This document shows, piece after piece, positions 27,101 to 38,700 of a DNA stretch of 64,000 nucleotides. Made by a program: the position numbers and the translations under genes. Origin of the DNA: Wyeomyia smithii (lineage: Eukaryota > Arthropoda > Insecta > Diptera > Culicidae); contig NC_073695.1 in assembly GCF_029784165.1 (NCBI RefSeq), positions 279,968,079-280,032,078 of the forward strand, written 5' to 3'. The notes below the pieces were generated by a model. The model had not been told where the DNA came from, did no database searches, and saw only the letters and a list, made by a program, of their open reading frames with translations. Position 1 is the stretch's first letter; each line of letters starts with the position of its first letter.

Positions 27101-27963
27101 AAGATGTGATGAATCTTGTGGTTTGCGTTAATTGATTTTCCCGTATATTAGAGCCACGTTTCGTTCGTTGAATCAATATCGTTCGAGCGTTAAATAAGAG
27201 AGCTTTGAAAATTAAACTGATAAATGATGGCTTAATAGTAATAATGCTTACAATTTAGCAAATAGGTTCATCAGGAAATTGTCAGCAATGTTTATATTCA
27301 AACAATTGTTTATTTCTTTTCACTTGCATTCTGACTTATCTAAAGTAACGTAGTAAAACAGCATAACTCACGAATGACAAAAACAGTTTTCAATACTCTG
27401 TGTCTTTCATTTGGAATTCTGATAAACTAATTTATATAAGACATACTATCACCAATGAGCCACTTGGATAACAATAACAATGCCCTGTACCTGCAGGAGC
27501 CAATTATAATTAAATAATTTTGTTTTAATGTTACTAGTTCTACAATCTTCGTTTTCTGCTTGGCATAAAAGAAACCTTCTGGAGATTGCCATTTGCTCAT
27601 TTTGGATAATTTTTCTTTTCTTGTGGAAGAAAAGCTACAATTTGTATTGAAAATAAACTTGAAACTTTATACGCGATTATCTCCAAATCGTGCTTTTCGA
27701 AAAATGACTTCACCGTGTTTACGATTGCCGAAAAATTACTTAACCGTTGTATTTTTCATCTTTTTCTGTATGTCCGTTAGTACCGTCATCAGTCCGTGTT
27801 GTTTTTCTTTGATTTGATAAAAACAATTTTACAAACAAATGTCTTTTTGTTGCTGTGGAAAGCTGTTTTATTTTGCTGTTGAAAAAACTGAAAAAAATTA
27901 CACTCCTAAAAACATCCAAAATGTTGACCTATTTCGCATGCAGTTGAAATCGACCAAAAATGC
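24127..27963. other. Gene-free stretch
   Basis: It contains a block at about 24200-24760 with repeated gccattttg and ggggagttttccacg motifs, likely repeat-derived. A 145-codon ORF at 25833-26270 (minus) has no recognisable domain and overlaps another long frame. Nothing further is supported. Confidence 0.55.
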
Positions 27964-27971
27964 GATCGGGC

Positions 27972-28332
27972 CACTGGCGTAGCGTGGTGGGGGCGGCGGG
28001 GGCGGTCCGCCCCGGGTGTCACCCTCTAGGGGGTGACACCCATGAGAAAAATTTTAATACGTGTCACCTTCAAAAGGATGACATCCGTAAGATTAATTAT
28101 CAATTAAGTAGAAGGACCCTCGAAAATTATATAAATTTGCTCCTAAGAGTATAATGTCAACCAATTTTTCAAAAATGGGTAGATTTAGTGCAATTGAAAA
28201 CAAACGTGCGGACCCTTACAGTTCTTGATAACAAAATGATTTCACTGCAACCTGGTAGGTATAACACCCGGGGGAAAGGGGGAACAACCAAATTTTCCGC
28301 CCCGGGTGTCACCCGGTCACGCTACGCCACTG
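27972..28332. mobile_element. hAT-type MITE
   Basis: 361 bp with terminal inverted repeats CACTGGCGTAGCGTG / CACGCTACGCCACTG and an 8-bp target duplication GATCGGGC (27964-27971 and 28333-28340), both typical of hAT elements. GC-rich ends carry ccgccccgggtgtcaccc twice, and the left one forms a small hairpin with ggggtgacaccc. It has no transposase, so it is non-autonomous. Confidence 0.9.
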
Positions 28333-28340
28333 GATCGGGC

Positions 28341-29319
28341 CCATATCTCTTATCAGTAGATTCTTTCAGAATAGAAATGCGATGTGTGAAAAAAGACTGA
28401 CTGCACTGTAAAGTGGATTAGAAAAATGATATAAATTGCCCGAAGCAAAGATATGCGAACACCAACTTCCTTTCACTGTTATTATTCAACTTCTGCCAAT
28501 TGTGTACTTGGTAAAAATTCAACAGTCTGTTGCGTTTCCATACCAATGTGCAAAATGAGCAAATCTTGATCTCAGCTGGAAGATGGTTTTTGTTGGAATA
28601 AAAGAGCTTATTCTTTGCTCACCCTGCGGTGCAAGATCCTGTCAGTGAGACCCAGCGTGTGAGCGTAGGAGAGCTGGCATATTTTGTTTTTTCTTTCTTT
28701 CCACCCTCTAGGTGTGGTAGCGTGTGGCTTTTTCTCACTTTCCGGTGGTAGGTTTTTTAAATTTTTATTTTCTACTTCTTCTTAGCTTCGTTTTGATGGC
28801 TGGCGTAGTACGTTTAGAGTGGTCGCCCTCTGTTTTATCTGCATAGCTCGGGCATCAGTGGCTGTGGGTGGCCAATATCAATTTGAAATGTCTGACAGTT
28901 GGTAAAGAATAAGAAATGGAAGTAATTTTGTTTTCCATACTGGGATACTTTTTGTCTTTAAATCATATCTTGTAATGAAAAATAGACAATGCTACTGAAT
29001 TATAATAAATGACTTTTATATGTTGATTGCATGCGCTTGAGACGTTAGTTGATTTAAACATTTTTTATTACAATCGTGTAGGTATTTCATTATCATTACA
29101 AAGCAACTACATCTTAAAATTATTTAATAGTTTCCTAGAGATGTTGCTTTCGGAGAACTTATATAAAAACGAATTTTTCAACCAGCGCTGCTGAATGAAT
29201 AACCAAGCACTTACATCACAATAAAACAAACCTGTACCTGTTCAACTGAACTATACTATCATCCCACATTTCGATTGGTTAGATCGGATGGTGTTCCTCT
29301 AGAGAAATTAGCGGTCTTA
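28341..29319. other. Gene-free stretch upstream of the host gene
   Basis: AT-rich, with T-rich runs near 28680-28790. It may include upstream regulatory DNA of the host gene, but no motif can be fixed. Confidence 0.5.
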
Positions 29320-29653
29320 AAATTAAATTATGCCTGCCAGGAGCCGCGTTTATCCGCAACGCAACCTGACGTAACACGAGGCCCATCCGCAAGTCGTATT
29401 CAACAGCTAGCGAGCTACAGCGTTGTTCGTTGGTGGTCACATTTCGACTGAACCTTCAACTTGTGCCTTGGGATAGCCATTCATATGGTGATGATTAAAC
29501 TTTGCATCCTTTGTCCCGAACGACAACGCATGGTGAACGTGGCGCTAGATTGTCCTGTTGTTGTTGCTAGCTAGTAGACTACCAACAGCCAATGCCTCAG
29601 CGCGGAAGTTGTGGTGGAGCAATTCTTATCTCGGTTGGATTGTTTGGAGACGG
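29320..29653 (+). promoter_or_regulatory. Probable 5' leader with upstream ORFs
   Basis: The 330 bp before the start codon are more GC-rich than their surroundings, as expected of a leader or promoter-proximal region. Two upstream ATGs are visible. One at 29530 opens a 14-codon ORF that ends before the main start; the other at 29592 opens a 70-codon ORF overlapping the main start in another frame. No convincing TATA box or initiator could be fixed, so the transcription start is unknown. Confidence 0.4.
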
Positions 29654-29708
29654 ATGGCCAGATGGCACCGGTGTTGGTTACTACTGGTGCTATTATTGTT
29701 CCGTCCGG
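29654..29708 (+). CDS. Coding exon 1: start codon and signal peptide
   Basis: The first in-frame ATG after an in-frame TAG (29546-29548) opens MARWHRCWLLLVLLLFRP, a basic n-region followed by a hydrophobic core. The exon ends one base into a codon at CCGG|gtgtgt. That base plus the first two of the next exon make valine, and the hydrophobic stretch continues (SIALVIT) before the first cysteine. Phase and signal-peptide character agree, but the exon lies 24.7 kb from exon 2. The assignment is therefore an inference that a spliced transcript would settle. The sequence around the ATG (gacggATGG) is only a moderate initiation context. Confidence 0.7.
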
Positions 29709-32700
29709 GTGTGTTTACGAACACATTTCCTATTGTTTCAGTGGAAAAGTTGCGGAAAGATGGAACACTTTTCGTCGGGTGCGTTGACATTCGCATTTCG
29801 CTGAAAGTAATGCTCTTCCTCCCTTTGGAGAGTTTGGAAACTCATATACAGACAAGCTTCCCGTGGACGTGTCCTCACTGTACTTATTTGCAATATGGCT
29901 GGTGCTTTTGTTGTTATCCCAGTTGCATGTCATGTGGCGAATTACGAAAGTTGGAACATTTTCTTCTGAGTTGTGACTTGTTTCTGTATAGTCAACGCAC
30001 TGTACTGCATCGGATGGAAAAGTGACCTATAAAGAACAAAAACAATCAATAAATTCTAATTTGATGTATTAGGCTTTTCATAAATTCAAACACTAAAAAT
30101 GATGATAATCGTAACCAATGAATAGTAGGTTTTCAAAATTTTGTGTTAAAAGCCAATTGATTTTATAACTTTTATTAAACTGTGTATAAACAATGTTCAT
30201 ACGATTTATTACGAGTTTTGTACCGAGGATAGCAAATTTTAAATTTACAATCAACATCTAGACGCATCAAAATTACTTACGACTTTTTTACTTATAGCAT
30301 AACGGTGCTGGAAAGCTGGGTTAAAACCTCAGCGATACGATGGTGACGGTTTATGCCGAAGATCTGCGTTGTATGCCAGTTGCGTTGAAGCTGAATCTAC
30401 CACCGTATAAACCTGATAATTTGTGGCGCGAGTCCAACAAAGTGAAGATGAAAATCTGGAGGATAGAGTTTGTCGACTTCGGCATAAAGTTTAAATTGAA
30501 TTTCAAGCAGAAGTATATAGCAGTATGTATGTTTGTTCATCAATTTTTTTCATTTATATTTAACACGAGAAAAACTCAATAAACTACAAGATCCACTAAA
30601 TATGTCATCAATAATAATAAGAGATAAATCAAGGAAGAATTTGCTTGATAGTACAGACCCCATTCGATTTCAGCACGTGTGCCAAAAACGAATGGTTTGG
30701 TTTAATTATACTTTTTAGTTTTTTTCTTTTTCATTCAACAAATGTAGGCTTAACAACTACCAAAAGAAAGGTATGAAGGTTCTTTATCTTGCCGATGAGG
30801 ATGGCCGGAATCGGTCATCCGGTTCCGGATGTATGACCGGAACGTATTCCAGTACTATAATGGCCATGATCAAAGCAGTGCTTAGAACCATAACATGTCC
30901 CTAATTACTTGAGTGTTCATAATAAAAAGTTCTGGGTCGTTATAAGACACATGCTGATCTGACCTGGTTGTGTTATGGATACTCCCAGATTATTGAACCA
31001 AGTAGTCAATAGTTGTCCATATCTAGTGGCTAGGTCGTTACAGACCACTCAAAAATAAAAAAAAAATCATGGAAATAAATCGTTCGTTTTTGGCACGGTT
31101 CGGCAACACACAAACTTTGCAACCAATTATCACTCATACATGATAATTGCAGTACAGGGGATTCGATTATACGACGACTGGCTTGTTAGGCCAGAGCTGT
31201 GCCTGTACCATTTAACTGACTTTTACTTTACTGTCTGTATACCGGAAAAGCTCAGTAGCAAGAGACCCTGTGACTATGGTCCCAGGATCGGCTTACTACT
31301 GGGTAATCAGCGGGGTGCGCGGTCAACTTGGTAGGTTACTTTCGCCACAGACAAACAAACGTGCCTCTTCAAAGAAAAGTCCTGAGGAATCTTCGTCCTT
31401 GTTTGAAACAATACACTCGTGCGCCACCATGTGAGCTTATTGCCTACTAACTTCTTTTCGTAAAATGGTTTTTGTCTGTGCTAATGAATGTGCACGCTTA
31501 CTTATAGCGACACTAGCGGCATTATTGCTCACTAAGCAAAATTTCAAAATGATCGTTATTTTTCTGGTCGATGAAATCGTCATCGAGTGGCACGTCTGTT
31601 TGTCTGTGCTTTCACCTTACTATTGGGGCTATTGTAATATTTTGATTATATTTAAAATGCACTAATTGTGTAAAAAATCTATTTTATTGGAATTAATTTA
31701 TTGTGCGTGTGAACGTATGTGGGTGTGGGAGGGTGATCGGTACGTTCCGCTGCTCTGCCGCGCATAGCATGCCAGTCCCATTTGCATTTTCAGCAAGCCG
31801 AGAAGAACGCGTTTTTATATGATTTCATACCATTGCATCTTATGAGATGGGACAATATGTTTGGATGTTTTCCCGAAGTTTTTCAAAACAAAGTTGTTGA
31901 ATCCATCTATTGTTAGGAGACTACGCATGGTTAACTACCATTTCCGCGTAATAACTCAATTTTAGTGAAAATGCAAATGGGACTGACTTACTATGCGCGG
32001 CAGTGCTGCTGGCTGCCGCTGCCTTGGGGTGATGCTCTGCTTTTTTGCTGCGGGTTGACGCTGCTGTGGTTATCGAGGGAGTTGGAGAGCGGGGGTGTGC
32101 CAAATCAAACGTTGTCGACTACTACGGTGTTTCTCTCTGGTCTTCCCTCGTTGACGTAGATCGACGGGCCCAGGACGATACTGGAGTGACCGTGCCGAGA
32201 GGGGTAAGTCCTCCTTTACTGTGATGGCTCCAAGTCAGAGGACTGTCGTTGGTCCTTTACGGGTTAGACGTAGCGTGCATCCAGGGCCCGCTAGGCCGGT
32301 CGTGTGCTAATTTAGCCTATGCCACGGTCTAATACACTTTTACTTTGACGATTAACGGTCCGCAACAACTCCTGTTGCCAATCACGGAAAATCTTCTAAT
32401 TTGCCAGTTTATAACATTGAGCACACGACTACCAGATACTATCTGATGATGGCTGGCTTTCCTCCCCCTCAGCCAATCTGCCATACTGGATGGGTGCTGC
32501 CCAATTTATCACTCATTTGTTCCCACTGTGTGATGAGTATATTGTTCAGTGAGCTAACAATTTTTTGGTATTTTAACTTTTTTTTATTGTGACTAACCCT
32601 ACTAACCTATTTAATAGCTTGTGGTTGGTAAAAAGTTACGTACCGTTTCCGAAAAAGAAAAAATCAATTTAGTTTTAATATACTGATCGTGATCAATATA

Positions 32701-35700
32701 AAATATATATTGTCATAAGTACGTACACCTATTTTAGACAGTAGTTTATATTCTATTTTTACAGTTATAAACGAACCCTTTAATACAAACGCAAATAATG
32801 CATAATAGTCACTGCCCAGTGTTACACACACCCTTAAATGCATGATTGATGGAACGCCGGAAGGAGAAGCACAATCTCGCACAACATCCAGAGGAAGTAA
32901 AGAAACTAAGATTACAAGCAATACGATCCTACCGTGCTTTGCTTTACAGTAACCTCGGCTGTCATTCATCAGACTAGCACACAGAACTGGCAGGCTGACA
33001 TTCTCACAGTATGCACAAACAACGACGAAACCACACCGGATAGCTTAACAGATTAATAACGAGCTCTTTGTTCTGATTAAAATCATTTAATCAAAACCCG
33101 CGTGTGCTTGCCAAATCGGGATTAGCATTATCGGACTACAGACGAGATGGGTTAACTGTTGACGCACGAGCGTCATCAACCCTTTTCCGAGCGCTTTAAA
33201 ACAGGTAACTAATCTTGCGACTTGTGATGAAGGTTTTAATTACATTTGCAGTACAACGCAAAAGTATGTCACCTGCTTTGTGAGACCGTTTCTTGGTGCG
33301 AAATACGGAAAAAATATCCAATGATATCTTTGAATAAATAAAGAAAAATATGATTATGCACAGAAATTTTTTGAACAAAAAGATATTGTTTGTTTTATAA
33401 AGCCTAAACAAAAAAATGAAATTATTATAAGAGTAGTAAGTAAAATGTTGAAATGGAAAAAATGACCAATTACAGATATACAGACGGATTTAACAAAACC
33501 TTCGATGAACAATTGTTCGGAGTTTCCCTTGCAAAAACCGAAATGTTCTTTAACAATGTTTTACCCAACTATACTTCATAATAATTAAAGTTATATTATA
33601 GCATCGGAATTAGAACAGTACGTTTACCCTTATGTGAACTGTTCTCAGGGTGGTGCAGCGAAGTTTTGTATTACATGTAATTTCAGAAGTGTAATTTAAA
33701 TTCTCACGACATATGAGCAAAAACTACTGTGTGATGCGTGATCAATATTATACATTAAAATTACAAAGTGTGAAACTGATTCGCACATAAAATAGGTAAC
33801 CATAAAATACCGATTTAATTCAATAGAACTATTTCAGTGGTGATAGATATCTCCATGTTGAACGAATTAAATTCGTGATCACGAATATTTGATAGATCAA
33901 CTGACACACATCATTTACCATATGAAATCAAGACTGACGATAGTTGGAAGGAAAATTTATCCTGTCTTTAGCAGGTAATACAATATTCATGCTCAATGCA
34001 CAACAGTGATGGATGAATTCAGCCGAATTGTATCGAAAGCACGAACAAAATGAACTCGCCCGAGCTCCACCGAACTCGCAACGAGCAGCATAAATACGCA
34101 CGAGATAACAACCAGCAAATGAAAACAAACCGGCTGGCGGAAACAGTACACAACATAGAACTCTGCAGTCCCAGCTTTAACACATCTATCAGATCCGGCA
34201 GGCCAGACAGTCAGTTGCGAAACGTCGTCGTGAGCAGGTTGGAAAAGCGAACGGGAGAAGTTGCGTTGTCCTCCGTTGGGCCACTGAAGGCATGTGCGTG
34301 TCGTTAGAACTGCTGGTTTAAAAATAATGCTGAAACCGCTGTCCTCGTTGTGGGATTTTGAGAGATCACGTCTAAGTAGAAATTAGTTTCATCTCGTGTG
34401 CTACCCCGAAGTTCGTGGAAAATTGTGACAAGTAATGAAGAACTTAGATGATTATTTTTGAAAAACGCCCAAAAAATATTTCTTACAAAATTGGATTTTT
34501 AGTGATCATTTGCAGCAAAAGTTTGAATAGAAATGGACGATAAACTCGCGTGAGATAGAAAAGTTTTACATTCTCTCGAGTGCAATAATACAGTGCCATA
34601 AAGATTTCAGAAACAACTCGATTGGTTTAACTAACTAAGCTCGATAATCTACGCTAGCTACATCACCGCTTGGCAAACTCAACTGGTTAGAAAAGAATGG
34701 AAAGAACCTGATGCAGGACTGCCGGAGCTGTATTTGATGGAAAGGATCCTTTTATAGACAGGTATGCAACAAACTGTTCAACATTATCTCAGTGGCAAAC
34801 ATTACGACGTTTCCCAAAAATGTAAACCCGCTGCCGTTGCAAAGGACGGAGAGCGTCCGAACAGGTTTATGCAAACCTGTTTTACATGCGTACTTCAACC
34901 AATTACGGTAGATATGTTGATTCGCGCATAAAAACTGGAAATACTCAAAAAACTACCCTACTATTTCACTGCAAAATAGCTCACTACCGACAATATGCGA
35001 ATATTGCTTGGGCATTACTGCTTACCTTTACGCATTGTGATCGTGAAATACCATTCAGGTAAGTGCTGTCGCTTGAAACCAATAACAGCCTTCGAATTGT
35101 ACCCATGAATCATATATGTTTATGCGTTTATGGACAGTACCATTATAGGCGCCTCTAGCATGGTTTTCCAGCTTAAACCAGTCGTAACCGCCAGAGTCAC
35201 TGCTGCAACGAATTTATAATGCATATTTCTGCTAAGTTGCCCGCTAATTTTCAGATAATGTATTTTGATGTTAAAAGATAAGTTAAGATACGGTAACACA
35301 GTTCGGTAATGAAAACCCCATTTCTACTACTATTCTAAAGGTAAAGTAAAGTCCAGATGCTAACACTTTACTGTCGCAAATTGAAAAGTCAAGGGCTCAT
35401 TAGACACTGACTTTGCAGCCAACTATGAGTATAGGGAACAATTGCAGGACTAACGCATTTGTTAAACCCCCATTGATAAGGCTCACTTTCAGAGTGAAAA
35501 ATAGTAATTTCCGTACCTGCGAATAACCAAACAGAATATCCAAATCAGGTGGCTAAAAGATGCGCTGAAAAATTTTATAACAAGGTATTGACGTAACATG
35601 AAAGATGTATGCTGACGGATGACGAAATGCTGGTGGAGATGGATTTTGGATAGCTCCCAGGTTTGAAATTTTCAAGACCACTGCTAGATGAGGTATCCGC

Positions 35701-38700
35701 AGCATATTTTAGTTCGTTTTCGCTGAAAATTTACCAGGCAGTTCTTGATTTGGCAAGGAATTTCAGCTGTGAATAGAAAACCAAAACTCCCACCACAAAC
35801 AAGACAATCGATTCGACAATGTATTGGAGAGTGTCTGCAGGAACGTCTCCATCCGTTTATTGAGCTCACAAAGCTCAGGTCAAGAAGGCGCTTCGGCAGT
35901 TTCGTGACATTGGGGTCGATTACATTGAAAAATACCTCAATCTTTATAACTCCGCACTATCGAAAAATATAAGGGAATTGTTGATCAGGAATTGAAAAGA
36001 GTCCAAAAGTGACTCGGTATGCTGAATACATGAATAGATCGTAGAATAAAATCACCTGTGGTTAACCAACTGAGATGTCAAACTTTGATGGATGGATGTC
36101 CGAAGAAAAGTAGGAAAATTCACCAAAACTGTAACGGATCATTCATTTCAGTCTATTTTTTGAAGAGAACAATAAATTATCTGCATTTTAAAATAAAACC
36201 CATTTTAATAATAATACCTAATACCTTTAACCAATTCCGAGATACAACTAATACTGTGATTTTGCACTCTAAATGAATCAAGCGAACGGTTCGAATTATG
36301 ATTTCTATCAAACTTGGCATATAAGTTCCTTCCACACAGGAGTTGGTCAAAGACGTATTGGAAAGAAGGTGGGGTAATCCCTCTGCCATAATTCATGAGG
36401 AAGTCAAGATTTTTCGTGCCTTATGGAATATACTGACTGAATCCGTTGATTGATAGGTCCTCGGTCTATGTCTGGGGCTAGTTGATGTCCAGAGACCGGA
36501 ACATGATTTTGATGTTCATAAATCCGAAATGGCGACTTCCGGTTTGTGGAGTTTGGCGAAAATCCGATATCCTCTGCAATATGCAAGATGGTGTTCGAAA
36601 GTTTAACCAGGTTGCGGTGTTCGAAGGTTTAACCAGGATAAGGTTGTTTTTCTACATTAAAAACTTGGATGAATCTATTTAAATCTTTTTATATAAAAGT
36701 CAAGATTTTTTTGTATGGATGTTCAAACATTACTTTTGAATGCCTGAGCCCATTTTTACCAAATTTGGCATACGTGTCTTTATACAGAAGAAGTGAAAGA
36801 AGAAGCGTACATTTACAAGTGTTAGAGAAAGGAAAGGGTAATCCCTGAAGAAAGAGAAGGTCTTAATTGTTAAGGAAAAGAAGAAGATGTTATGAGAACT
36901 TTTTGAATTAATTCGAATATCTGGAAGACGAAAGCATGTGTCTGGGGGGATCTAATGTTCGACGCTATATTTTAATTGAGAATGATGGATCAAAAACTTT
37001 TTATTATTGTAGTTTCGTAACCAGAATGACCGAAAATCGATGTCTGGCGACATGTAGCTATGTGTTCAGAGACCGATCTGCGATGATGTCTGGAAAACTG
37101 GGTAAAACGAAGAAAATGCGAATGTGATAGAGTCCATGAAGCGTTCGAGTTAAAACCACTCTCAAATAAATCCAATACAATAGTAATCTATGAAGTAGCA
37201 CGAAATCACCCAAATCTGAATGTATAGGAGTCGTACACAAATTACGTAACGCTAAGGAATATAGATTTCAAAACACCTCCCTTCTTTCTATATAACAAAA
37301 AGTAACGTTCAATATGACCCCCCTTAAAACGTTCAACAACTTGCCCCCTTTCCAAATTTAAAATTTTGAGAGAATATCACAGTTACGAAACTGTCTCAAC
37401 TACCCCTCTCCTTCACATGTAACAATAAGTACCGCCCCTCCGCCTCCCCTCTTCTTCATATGTTACGTAACCTTCGTACGACGCCACATAAGAGTATATA
37501 AAGAGATCTACAAAATAATGAATATATGCAAAGACCACTATAACACAAATATTCATCAGCGGCAATCAAAAATTGGAAAATTGGATATAAGATAATCTAC
37601 CGTAATCTTGGCGTTAGAAAGAGTTTAAAGAAATATATCACTGAAATTTACCGGTTCAGATCATATAATTCATTAGCCCCAGTCGAGTGTACTCCCCAAC
37701 CCTATTGCAAGAAATGCATTGACATAATGACAGGCTGTTGTAATTCTACGTCAACCACGTGGTCATGTCTCATATAAAACTTCTCAAACTTTTTTGCATA
37801 ATTAAAAAAAATCGTTCTAATCCAAATATATAATTACTACATACTATTATTTTCATGCTTTACTTTAGCATTTACTAGCACAATTCTGTAGAAGAGAAAA
37901 TAGAAAGGATTGAAAGTTTCAAAAAATCTACATGAAACCTTTATAGACCGTTCCGATAATTATGAATACACTTACGATCAACCGTTATTTCAAACAACGT
38001 GCAGTATTCAACCAAACGTTGGCTGCGCCCTGTTGTTTACATCCTAAAGAAACAGATGCTGTCATTTTTTCTAACATTTAGTGCGAAATTTTGAAACTGC
38101 GTGGCCTTTCTTTCAAGCAAAGAAAGCGAATTGTGCACAAATGGGGCACCGTGAGTGGTCTTTCTATAAGAAAATTAGCCAGATAAGAAGGTATAAGTGT
38201 CGGAGCAGTTCAAACCGAATTGCGGAAGTATTGTGAAGAGTGCACATTTACTGATGCCCCAAGACGTGGTAGAAAACCCGGGCCTGTTGATCCCACAATG
38301 GACAAAAAGGTTATGGAATACTACAAGCGGCATCCTTCAGTATCAGTACGAGATGTGGCAAGAAAACTTGGAACCTCGGCGAGTAACGTTATGCGTGCCA
38401 AGGGAAGAATGGGTCCGATGCAATTTCTGACAAAAATGGGGTGTGTTATCATGGATGACGAAACCTACATAAAACTGGACTATAAGACTCTGCCAGGACC
38501 GCAATTTTATACATCACCGAAGGAAAAGGATGTCCCTGGACCAGTGAAAGCCATTTACACAGAAAAATTCGGCAAGAAGGTAATGGTTTGGCAGGCCATT
38601 TGTGAATGTGGGAAAATATCTCGTCCATTCATTACGAATGGCAAAATGAATGGTAAAATTCACGTGAAAGAGTGTTTGCAGAAAAGGTTGTTACCCATGG

